Shown: one piece after another, positions 24,954 to 31,900 of the stretch
Layout: every line of letters begins with the position of its first letter
Numbering within the stretch: position 1 is the first letter of the stretch
Source: Anaerolineae bacterium
Lineage (GTDB): Bacteria; Chloroflexota; Anaerolineae; Promineifilales; Promineifilaceae
Length of the DNA stretch: 34,758 bases
NCBI GenBank assembly: GCA_023382655.1
Contig: JAHDWK010000047.1
Span: 1 to 34,758, forward strand
Direction of reading: 5' to 3'
Notes under the pieces: model-generated
Told to the model about the DNA's origin: nothing
Database searches by the model: none
What the model saw: only the letters and a program-made list of their open reading frames with translations
Made by a program: the position numbers and the translations under genes

Positions 24954-25791
24954 TAGTGAGCGACATGAGTTACAGAATTTAATCTTCGCTTGTTTCCAGC
25001 CTCGGAAGCTTTTGACGTTCTGTTGGCTGTTGGATATCCTTTACGAGGCAATACATCGTGACACTTTTGAGCAAACGCTGGTTGAGTTAATTAAATATGG
25101 GGAAACCCATGATCTGTTAGGTGAATTACTCAACCACTGTCGTAACACCTTTTCTTTTCAAGATTTGCCAGCATCCTTCCAGCAATCCCTCACGGAATAC
25201 GACCACAAAGAAGCGCACACAATACGTACTTCTAAGCCAAATTTCATAGGCGTAAAACCGAGAGATATGCTTATCAGACGTTTTCGACTTGATACCGCTT
25301 TGCCTGAATCGATGCAGCACGGCCGTTCCTTTGAACTCGCCATTGCCATCCGCCAACCTGATTCACCGATTCTACAGGAAGATGATCTGGACAAAACAAA
25401 ATCGGGTCATCTGCCGATCAGTTGGCCTGAAGATGTGGATGACATTGCCTTGCATGCTCAGGTGAGTGCGCCAGAGTGTGAGATTCACGGCAAAGACAAC
25501 TGTTCGCTGCGGCTGTATTTTGGAATTTCCTATGGAGTACAAATGGCCACAGCAACGGCTCTTCGCGCTTTTTTTAACCAGGACGAACTGCGCCAACTTT
25601 GTTTTAAATTACCAGTGCCGTTTGAGGATTTGCCGGAGGACACGCATACGGCTAAGGTCCGTGAATTGGTATTGTACATGGTGTGCCACGGCCGTTTCAT
25701 GGACCTGATACAGCAGTACCAGCTACAACGGCCGCATGTTGAATGGGAAGCGTTGGCGGATATTGTGCCTGCCGGAGGGGTAGGCCAATGA
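24940..25791 (+). CDS. EAD protein B (two helical adaptor domains, shortened beta domain)
   Basis: A 283-aa protein. The N-terminus (1-75, SDSERHELQNLIFACF ... LLGELLNHC) resembles EAD1-type effector-associated domains. The middle (about 105-195, RFRLDTALPESMQ, SFELAIAIRQPDSP, SAPECEIHGKD) is a beta-rich domain shared with protein C. The C-terminus (FNQDELRQLCFKLPVPFEDLP ... RPHVEW) is a second, different EAD. Compared with protein C about 65 residues are missing where the beta domain should end, so the fold is probably incomplete. AAAGGAG precedes the ATG. EADs are death-like helical adaptors recruiting effectors in NTP-dependent conflict systems; that role is inferred here. Confidence 0.65.
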   Translation: MKLSDSERHELQNLIFACFQPRKLLTFCWLLDILYEAIHRDTFEQTLVELIKYGETHDLLGELLNHCRNTFSFQDLPASFQQSLTEYDHKEAHTIRTSKPNFIGVKPRDMLIRRFRLDTALPESMQHGRSFELAIAIRQPDSPILQEDDLDKTKSGHLPISWPEDVDDIALHAQVSAPECEIHGKDNCSLRLYFGISYGVQMATATALRAFFNQDELRQLCFKLPVPFEDLPEDTHTAKVRELVLYMVCHGRFMDLIQQYQLQRPHVEWEALADIVPAGGVGQ

Positions 25792-25877
25792 GCCAGGCTA
25801 TCTTTTTTCGGTTGCTGGAAACGGCCGCATACATACTCCAAAAAGGAGACAACCGCCATGGAATTTCTCCCAAGTGA
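25788..25877 (+). CDS. Leader ORF before EAD gene C
   Basis: A 29-codon ORF (MSQAIFFRLLETAAYILQKG...) whose ATG overlaps the stop of gene B and which runs through the ribosome site and start of gene C. A block of about 77 bp is repeated before gene D with four differences. All four change residues conservatively (E/D, I/V, D/E, N/S). It shares ETAAYxLxKG with the methyltransferase fragment. It may be a translated leader coupling the EAD genes, or only a relic copied with the unit. Confidence 0.35.
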   Translation: MSQAIFFRLLETAAYILQKGDNRHGISPK

Positions 25878-26922
25878 GCTAATTCAGTTAAGAGATTTGA
25901 TGCGTGAGCAGTTTAGTGAGGATGAGTTGCGGGATTTATGTTTTGCCCTGGGCATCGAATTTGACAATCTTGGCGGTTCTAGCATTGGGGTGAAGAGTTG
26001 GGAGTTAGTCTTAACCATGCGCCGTCACGGCCGTCTAGAGGAATTGGTAGCCTATTGCCGGCGTGGATGGCCGTCTCTCGATTGGCCCGTGCTCAAGAAG
26101 CCAGCGAGCGATATCTCTTATGACTGGCTGAAGGATGCCGTCGTGACAACCGATCCTGATTGGGCTCGGTACAAAAAGCCAGCAACCGATGGATTGCCTG
26201 AACGGCTGGAGGAACTGGGCTTTGCGCGTGCTGTTAAGCTGCGCCTGGACGCGGCCCTGCCTGGTCAGGTGCAGCCGCACGTTTCTTTTGAACTTGCCGT
26301 CGCCTTCCGCCAGACGGATTCACCCGTGCTGAAAGAAGAAGACCTGGTTATGACCAAATCTGGCGACTTGCAGGTGGAATGGCCGGAAGAGGCTGAAAGC
26401 GTTGCCTTGCGCGCACACGTCAGCGCGCCGGAGTGCCAGATTTATGGCAACGATAGCTGGTCGTTTCGTTTGAAAAAAGGGGAAGATTCGCCAGTGCATT
26501 ACTTCCAACTAACGCCGCAACAGGCGGGGCGGATTGGTATTGTAGTCACAGTTTTCCAGGAACAGGAGTGGCTAGGTGGGATGCGGCTGCAGACGAAGGC
26601 GCAAGAGCAGGTAGCCGGCAAAGTAGCGGTACAGGTCTATAGCCACTCATTTGATCCTTCACAGGATATACAGGTGATGATAGCTGATTTTATCCGGACT
26701 GGTTTTAACCCAGATGAACTGCGTCAACTTTGTTTTGCCTTAAATGTTGAGTATGATGACTTGCCAGGAGAGACCCATACAGCGAAAACACGAGAATTGG
26801 TGAAGTATATGGTGCGCAGAAACCGTTTTGCCGACCTTTTACAAGAATGCCAAAAACAGCGCCCATTTATCGGCTGGGAAAATTGGGCGAACATTACCAC
26901 CGGCCAGCGCGCCAGGATGTGA
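25858..26922 (+). CDS. EAD protein C (EAD, beta-sandwich-like domain, EAD)
   Basis: A 354-aa protein with matching EADs at both ends: residues 1-75 (FSEDELRDLCFALGIEFDNLGG ... RRGWPSLDW) and about 280-350 (FNPDELRQLCFALNVEYDDLPG ... RPFIGW). Between them is a linker and a complete beta-rich domain (about 125-265: RLDAALPGQVQPHVSF, KSGDLQVEWPEE, VSAPECQIYGND, SPVHYFQLTPQQAGRIGIVV, FQEQEWLGGMRL). No effector or ATPase domain is present, so it could bridge a sensor and an effector encoded elsewhere. AAAAAGGAG lies upstream. It is the intact member of the array; B and D look like shortened versions. Confidence 0.7.
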   Translation: MEFLPSELIQLRDLMREQFSEDELRDLCFALGIEFDNLGGSSIGVKSWELVLTMRRHGRLEELVAYCRRGWPSLDWPVLKKPASDISYDWLKDAVVTTDPDWARYKKPATDGLPERLEELGFARAVKLRLDAALPGQVQPHVSFELAVAFRQTDSPVLKEEDLVMTKSGDLQVEWPEEAESVALRAHVSAPECQIYGNDSWSFRLKKGEDSPVHYFQLTPQQAGRIGIVVTVFQEQEWLGGMRLQTKAQEQVAGKVAVQVYSHSFDPSQDIQVMIADFIRTGFNPDELRQLCFALNVEYDDLPGETHTAKTRELVKYMVRRNRFADLLQECQKQRPFIGWENWANITTGQRARM

Positions 26923-26928
26923 CGCCGG

Positions 26929-27009
26929 ATGAGCCAGGCTATCTTTTTTCGGTTGCTGGATACGGCCGCATACGTACTCCAAAAAGGAGAAAGCCGCCAT
27001 GGAATATAG
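26929..27009 (+). CDS. Leader ORF before EAD gene D
   Basis: The second copy of the leader: 26 codons (MSQAIFFRLLDTAAYVLQKG...), starting 6 bp after the gene C stop and overlapping the gene D start. Together with 25788-25877 it defines the repeat unit of leader plus EAD gene. Confidence 0.35.
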   Translation: MSQAIFFRLLDTAAYVLQKGESRHGI

Positions 27010-27190
27010 CCCTGCTGATCTTAAAGTGTTAAGAGATTTAATTCGTGAGCATTTTAGTGAAGATGGGTTGTGGATGTTGTGTCTTGACCTGGGCATCGAA
27101 TTTGACAACCTTGGTGGTATTGACGCCAGGGCAAAGATCTGGGAGCTTGTTTTGTACATGTGGGGTGAAGCTATCGTACATGATGGATAA
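26999..27190 (+). pseudogene. Truncated EAD gene D
   Basis: A 63-codon ORF whose first 52 residues (LRDLIREHFSEDGLWMLCLDLGIEFDNLGG, KIWELVLYM) match the N-terminal EAD of protein C. The match stops at about 27159 and the frame ends 10 codons later. An IS1-like transposase gene starts 95 bp on, so the array was probably interrupted by that insertion. The ribosome site AAAAAGGAG is intact, so a single-EAD protein could still be made. The break lies at a TGTGGGGTGA sequence similar to the ends of the other IS. Confidence 0.5.
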
Positions 27191-27285
27191 TTCGAGCCTA
27201 CTCCCGTTTGTGTTCCTCCTGTAGAAAAATGCGGCTGATTGGCTAAAATTTGGGCATTCAAACCTCAAGCATAGCGAATTAGCCG

Positions 27286-28650
27286 ATGAAGTTCAATCTC
27301 ACTCCTCTCGAATTTGTCATTTTCCTCGTTATTTGTCTACTCCTTTACTTCTGGCCAAAGGGCGGCCGTCGTCTGCGGCGCTGGCTGGCAGCCTATTTTC
27401 ATCAGCGACGAGGACCGCGTCACCTAAAGCCGCACTCCCCAGCCAATTGCCCGCTCTGTTGTCAAGATATGTGTTGGTTACCGCACCGGCCACGGCCAGA
27501 AGTAGTGCCTTGGTCAGAGCGCAAGAGTCGGCGGGGGCGACCGAAAGTGGTGGACACCGCCGGTTATGCCTGCCTCAATCCGGTGTGTGATTACTTTGCT
27601 ATCGCTGACTCAGCCATTCATGCCCTGGTCAGCAATGGCCTTCGTGGCCAGCAGAGGATTCGTTATTTCAAGTGTCAGGCGTGTCATGGCTGTCGCACCA
27701 GTCGTTATGCCACCCCACTCTACCGGCTCAAAACTCCCTTGGCACGCATCACCATGGTCATGACCGCTCTCTCCGAAGGGGTTGACCTGGCTGCGGCCAG
27801 TCGTATCTTCGGCCACCATCCCCGTACCCTGGCCCACTGGCTGGCCCGCACCGGGCAGCACAGTCAGCGCTTGCATGAGCGCCTCTTCCAGCGGGCACTC
27901 ACCATTGGGCATCTACAATTGGATGAGTTGGTCACCAAAGTCAAACAGGATGCCGAGCGTCTCTGGCTCTGGACGGCGGTGGCTGCTGAGAGCAAACTCA
28001 TCCTCGCTGTCCATCTCGGCCGCCGTACCACCGCGGATGCCCACCACCTCCTGCATCTCGTCTGGCAGCGCCTGCGACCAGGCTGTTTCCCCATCTTTAC
28101 CAGTGATGGTCTCAATCACTATTTCTACGGTATCACCGCTTACTTCGGTGCCTGGCTCAAACCCGAGCGGGCCAGAAAGTTTCACTGGTTCCCTGACAGT
28201 CGGTTGCTGTATGCTCAACTCCGCAAACAGAGAAGCGGCCAGAAGATGCGCTTCCTTTATAGTATCGTCCGTCTCGGTAGTCGTACCGCTATGTGGACTG
28301 GCCTCCAAGCTCTGGCTTTCAGTGGCAAGGTGCAAACGGCTTTAGTTGAGAGGGCCAATCTGACCCTGCGCGAGTTAATTGCTCCTCTCTCTCGTCGCAC
28401 CTGGTCAATCGCCTATGACCAACAACACCTCTGGCTCCATCTTCAGTGGGGCTTGGCTTACTACCATTTTTGCCGACCACATCAATCCTTAACCCGGCCC
28501 ATTCGCGGTCCGAGTCAACATCGTTACCGCACCCCAGCGATGGCGGCTCACCTGGTGCGTTATCGTTGGTCGGTGCGGGACTTGCTGCAGTTGCCCGTGC
28601 CGGAAGGGATTTGCTTAGAGTCCTTTCCGGCTGCTCGCCGCTGCCGCTAA
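27286..28650 (+). CDS. IS1-like DDE transposase with hydrophobic N-terminus
   Basis: A 454-aa transposase. Residues 8-24 are strongly hydrophobic (FVIFLVICLLLYFW), which is unusual. Cys-rich zinc-binding segments follow (CPLCCQDMC, CLNPVCDYF, CQACHGC), then an HTH (AASRIFGHHPRTLAHWL) and a DDE core with QLDEL (about 212), TSDGLNH (about 273) and VERANLTLREL (about 354). The final part, YHFCRPHQSL, is as in IS1-type enzymes. No strong ribosome site precedes the ATG. No terminal inverted repeats could be found with confidence. ACGGCCGT is absent. It interrupts the EAD array. Confidence 0.75.
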   Translation: MKFNLTPLEFVIFLVICLLLYFWPKGGRRLRRWLAAYFHQRRGPRHLKPHSPANCPLCCQDMCWLPHRPRPEVVPWSERKSRRGRPKVVDTAGYACLNPVCDYFAIADSAIHALVSNGLRGQQRIRYFKCQACHGCRTSRYATPLYRLKTPLARITMVMTALSEGVDLAAASRIFGHHPRTLAHWLARTGQHSQRLHERLFQRALTIGHLQLDELVTKVKQDAERLWLWTAVAAESKLILAVHLGRRTTADAHHLLHLVWQRLRPGCFPIFTSDGLNHYFYGITAYFGAWLKPERARKFHWFPDSRLLYAQLRKQRSGQKMRFLYSIVRLGSRTAMWTGLQALAFSGKVQTALVERANLTLRELIAPLSRRTWSIAYDQQHLWLHLQWGLAYYHFCRPHQSLTRPIRGPSQHRYRTPAMAAHLVRYRWSVRDLLQLPVPEGICLESFPAARRCR

Positions 28651-29186
28651 GCGGGAAAACCAGCAAAATTGCCGCGCAAACGGCTGGCTAAACGCTGAAT
28701 TTGGCGGAAAATCCGCTTCATCGCCTCCGAATTTACCTGGCTGGGGCTGTTTCGATTTATCCATCATTTCCTTCGGCACTACCAGGTAAAGAATTTGTAG
28801 CCTATTTACAAATATTACGGCGAATCCGCTTTACTCACATCGGCTGACTAGCGGAGATTTAGCTCCGCCAGTTGGAGGATAGTGCTTAGTGATCTTCCCC
28901 CGAAAAAGTGGAGAATAAGGTTGCCCTACTAGAACTAGAAAATTTTTATGCTCAAATAAAAGTCGGGTATAATAGTTATGATGGGGTTTAGGGGATGGTC
29001 CAAGATTCCTGCTAAGAATTCAATTTATTCACCCACATTTTGGCGCTACTTGTCGTTCTTCTTCGAGGCAATCCATGATGAAGGTAGCCAATAAACGGCC
29101 GGTTTGCCATATCGCCCTGTGTCACCGTTTTTACCGCCTCGCTGGTATCGCCCAGAATTCACTAGAGATTCGTGAAATTCTTTAAT
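28651..29186. other. Gene-free region containing repeat R1
   Basis: Plus-strand codons 28700-28800 (RFIASEFTWLGLFRFIHHFL) look vaguely like a transposase tail but lack a start. The 104-bp repeat R1 lies at 28783-28886. Beyond it is AT-rich sequence with a TATAAT box near 28970 that has no clear -35. No gene is supported. Confidence 0.5.
28783..28886. repeat. 104-bp direct repeat R1
   Basis: Matches 31668-31771 at 100 of 104 positions, in the same orientation. It contains two potential hairpins: TTTGTA/TACAAA around 28795-28813, and CTGACTAGCGGAG paired with CTCCGCCAGTTGG with a 6-nt loop. Two of the four differences fall in the first hairpin and one of them keeps pairing (A-U to G-U). There are no terminal inverted repeats, and no ORF. 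It could be the end of an unrecognised IS, a structured RNA or a MITE-like relic. Confidence 0.85.
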
Positions 29187-30194
29187 TCAACGGTTGTCTA
29201 CCCAGCTAAGTGCCTGACGCACCATCTGGTTCACATAGCCCCACTCGTTGTCATACCAGCTCATAATTTTTACCAAATCGCCATCAACCACCTGCGTCAT
29301 ATTCAGGTCAACAATAGAAGCGCGCGGGTCTTGCACGATGTCAGAAGAGACCAACTCATCATCTGAAACACCTAAAACAGAGTCATAGCGGGCGCTTACC
29401 GCTTCTTCGCGGAAGATATTGTTGATTTCCGCGACGCTGGTTGCCCGTTCCGTGAGGATGACAATATCGGCGAGAGAGCCAACGGGAATAGGGGCGCGTA
29501 CGGCCGCGCCATCGAAAAGCCCTTTGTATTGAGGCAGCGCTTTGGTGGTGGCAATCGCCGCGCCGGTAGAAGTTGGCACTAGATTTTCGGCGCCCGCCCG
29601 GCCACGACGCATTTTCTTATGGGGGCCATCGACGAGGGACTGTGAGGCGGTGTAAGCATGAATTGTGGTCACTGTCGCTTTTTTGAGGCCAACACGACGG
29701 CCAATGATTTCAATAATAGGCGTGATGCAGTTGGTGGTGCAGCTGGCGCAAGAAATAATAAGATCATCAAGGTTACTATCTGTAGCACCATGCACAATTG
29801 TCAGCAGTTCATCGTTTTTGGTAGGCGCGGAAAGCATGACACGCTCTGCCCCGGCATGCAGATGCTTGGCTAAATCTTCCCGTTTGGTGAAGACACCGGT
29901 ACATTCAAATACGACGTCTACATCTAAATCGCCCCAGGGCAGATCAGCGGGGTCTTTGATGTGGCTGACGGGATATTCATGGTCATCTATAAGGATGCCA
30001 TTTTCGCTGGCGGTGATGGCTTGGGGCATACGGCCGTAAACGGAATCGTATTTGAGTAAGTAAGCCAGATTGTCGTTGGAAATCAGGTCGTTGATGCCCA
30101 CGACTTCTAGTTCTGGGGTATGGAGTAGGACTTTGAAGGCGGCGCGGCCAATTCGACCAAAGCCGTTGATGCCTATTTTGAGCGATGTTTTCAT
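29187..30194 (-). CDS. gap: Glyceraldehyde-3-phosphate dehydrogenase, type I
   Basis: A 335-aa phosphorylating GAPDH of glycolysis/gluconeogenesis. The NAD-binding GINGFGRIGR (8-17) and Asp36 in GINDL favour NAD. The catalytic Cys152 lies in SCASCTTNC, and His179 in TTIHAYT is the base. The C-terminal SWYDNEWGY is present. It is full length for the family and intact. An AGGAG site overlaps the end of the upstream metallophosphatase gene (11-bp gap), so the genes are co-translated. The operon of DUF6335, phosphatase and GAPDH is bounded by the repeats R1 and R2, an odd setting for a central-metabolism gene; a second copy may exist elsewhere. Confidence 0.95.
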   Translation of the reverse strand: MKTSLKIGINGFGRIGRAAFKVLLHTPELEVVGINDLISNDNLAYLLKYDSVYGRMPQAITASENGILIDDHEYPVSHIKDPADLPWGDLDVDVVFECTGVFTKREDLAKHLHAGAERVMLSAPTKNDELLTIVHGATDSNLDDLIISCASCTTNCITPIIEIIGRRVGLKKATVTTIHAYTASQSLVDGPHKKMRRGRAGAENLVPTSTGAAIATTKALPQYKGLFDGAAVRAPIPVGSLADIVILTERATSVAEINNIFREEAVSARYDSVLGVSDDELVSSDIVQDPRASIVDLNMTQVVDGDLVKIMSWYDNEWGYVNQMVRQALSWVDNR

Positions 30195-30205
30195 CTATTT
30201 TGCTC

Positions 30206-30988
30206 CTATGCGTGTGCTGACTTTAAGCGACGACTATACTTTTCCCAGTCCGGCATCTGTCGTTCAGCCAACAAGGCTAACTCCTTATCCAGATCATAGG
30301 CCACATAGCGATGTTCAATTTGCCAGCCCCCGCCCCCGTTCCAGGTGAATAGGCCATACTTGGCACGGGTATCGCCATCTTGCGCCAGACTAACGGAGCT
30401 TATGTTGACCAGCTTGGTATCCTGCCACTGGCGACTATTTGGCACATGTACATGACCAAAGGCCACTGTGCCGCAAACCAAGTCGCCTAGTAGGTGGTTT
30501 AAAACCAGATCGTCGTCTGGCTGCCTGATTTCCCCGTATAGTTCCTTTTGCTGCTCTTCTGGGGGATAAATATGTTGCTCAACATCATGCGGGTTCGCAT
30601 GAACGATGAACAAATCATCTTTGGGTTGAGTTGTGGGGGATATACGGCGTTGAAATGGCAAGTTATGAAGCCAGGCGCGTTGGTGAGCCGTCAATTGCAA
30701 CCGCGTCCAGGAAACGATGTCGGCTACATTTTGGTCTTCTTCCCATTCCTCCCGGGTAATTCTATAAGAAAGCGGGGGCTGATTGCATAGGGGCTCATCT
30801 TGGTTGCCGTAAATAGCGGAAATATTTTCTGCTTGAATGCGGTCGATACACTCCGCTGGCTGGGGGCCAAACAGACAGAGATCGCCTGCAAATACGATAA
30901 GATCGGGGGATTGTTGTTTTATATCTGCCAAGATGGCTTCTAAGGCAGTTAGATTGCCATGAACATCAGAAAAGATAGCGGTGCGCAT
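30206..30988 (-). CDS. Calcineurin-like metallophosphoesterase (YfcE-like)
   Basis: A 260-aa phosphoesterase with the family metal motifs in order: FSDVHGN (Asp8, His10), VFAGDLCLFGP, YGNQDE, VHANPHD and FGHVHVP. It looks cytosolic, with no signal. Relatives hydrolyse diverse phosphodiesters; the substrate is not deducible. It begins 14 bp after the DUF6335 stop and runs into gap with an 11-bp gap, so it is the middle gene of a three-gene operon. Confidence 0.88.
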   Translation of the reverse strand: MRTAIFSDVHGNLTALEAILADIKQQSPDLIVFAGDLCLFGPQPAECIDRIQAENISAIYGNQDEPLCNQPPLSYRITREEWEEDQNVADIVSWTRLQLTAHQRAWLHNLPFQRRISPTTQPKDDLFIVHANPHDVEQHIYPPEEQQKELYGEIRQPDDDLVLNHLLGDLVCGTVAFGHVHVPNSRQWQDTKLVNISSVSLAQDGDTRAKYGLFTWNGGGGWQIEHRYVAYDLDKELALLAERQMPDWEKYSRRLKSAHA

Positions 30989-31002
30989 TTGGGAAATTCC
31001 TT

Positions 31003-31512
31003 TTATTCTTCTTCCACTGATTCGGGGTCTAGTTCCCAGCGATGCTCATCTCTTTCTGCTAGTTTTTCGCCGGTTCTCAGAGGTTCGCCTTCTGCGTAAG
31101 TAATGCCTAACGCTTCGCCAATCTCTTCCACCATATCTTGATCGGGAGTGGGGTTCATGCCGCCGACCGTTTCTTCCCCGACGTTGGCGTCCTCCCAGGC
31201 AGCATCCACATCGCCTCCGGACAGGGTGGGCGAGGTGGCGTGATGCTCTTCTAGCCGATCAAGCATCTGTTCCTGCCCATTATTGAGGTCTTGCCGTTCT
31301 GCCAGGCTTTCCTGAATGGCAAGATCATGGGTATAACGGCCGATTTCCTCGACATAGTTTTCTTCCCGGGCATCATGGAGTAAGTCAGCCGTGGTTTCCG
31401 CATCCAGCTCAACAGGTGTTTCTCCTTCTGTGCCGATATCAAATGAGACGACTTCAGTTATTCCAGCTTTATCATCACGAGTGGGTTGTTTTTCTTTCTC
31501 TTTTTTAGTCAT
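31003..31512 (-). CDS. Acidic DUF6335-like protein
   Basis: A 169-aa, strongly acidic protein. The segment LSGGDVDAAWEDANVGEETV followed by NPTPDQDMVEEIGEALGI and ERDEHRWELDPES matches the DUF6335 pattern known mainly from cyanobacteria (from memory). The N-terminus is Lys/Glu-rich and probably disordered. Its function is unknown. It is the first gene of the operon; repeat R2 lies about 150 bp upstream. Confidence 0.72.
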   Translation of the reverse strand: MTKKEKEKQPTRDDKAGITEVVSFDIGTEGETPVELDAETTADLLHDAREENYVEEIGRYTHDLAIQESLAERQDLNNGQEQMLDRLEEHHATSPTLSGGDVDAAWEDANVGEETVGGMNPTPDQDMVEEIGEALGITYAEGEPLRTGEKLAERDEHRWELDPESVEEE

Positions 31513-31900
31513 GAGGGTTAGTTGCTCCTTAGTTTATTAATGTAAGTGTGTCTGGCAAATCTGCCGCGTCTACCACTCCGGTAACGTTACCCAGAGGAAC
31601 AAACCGCTGGAAGGTCGCGTCCAGTAAAAACCAAGCGGGAAATGTTCATCCATCCTGTACTTGTATGCAGGTAAAGAATTTGTAGCCTATCTGCAAATAT
31701 TACGGCGAATACGCTTTACTCACATCGGCTGACTAGCGGAGATTTAGCTCCGCCAGTTGGGGGATAGTGCTGGATGCTGAACCCAAAAACTTGGTTCTTC
31801 GATAAAGTTAGGATGTTGTTGGCGAACGTAGAGAAAAAGTAGTGCCGAATCGAGCAAACTGGGGACAACTTTGAACTACACAATAGCAAGATTTTGGGCT
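31513..31900. other. Intergenic region containing repeat R2
   Basis: Holds the presumed promoter of the DUF6335-phosphatase-GAPDH operon and the repeat R2 (31668-31771). No gene or clear promoter box is recognised. Confidence 0.5.
31668..31771. repeat. 104-bp direct repeat R2
   Basis: The second copy of R1, 2.9 kb away in the same orientation, with four substitutions and no gaps. R1 and R2 lie one on each side of a complete operon, as in a composite mobile unit or a region prone to deletion by recombination. Confidence 0.85.

Noticed and set aside
27159..27180. TGTGGGGTGA similar to the left end of the 9969 element, as a possible IS end.
   Set aside because: The match is only about 10 bp and no partner end is found downstream; mentioned only as a weak clue.
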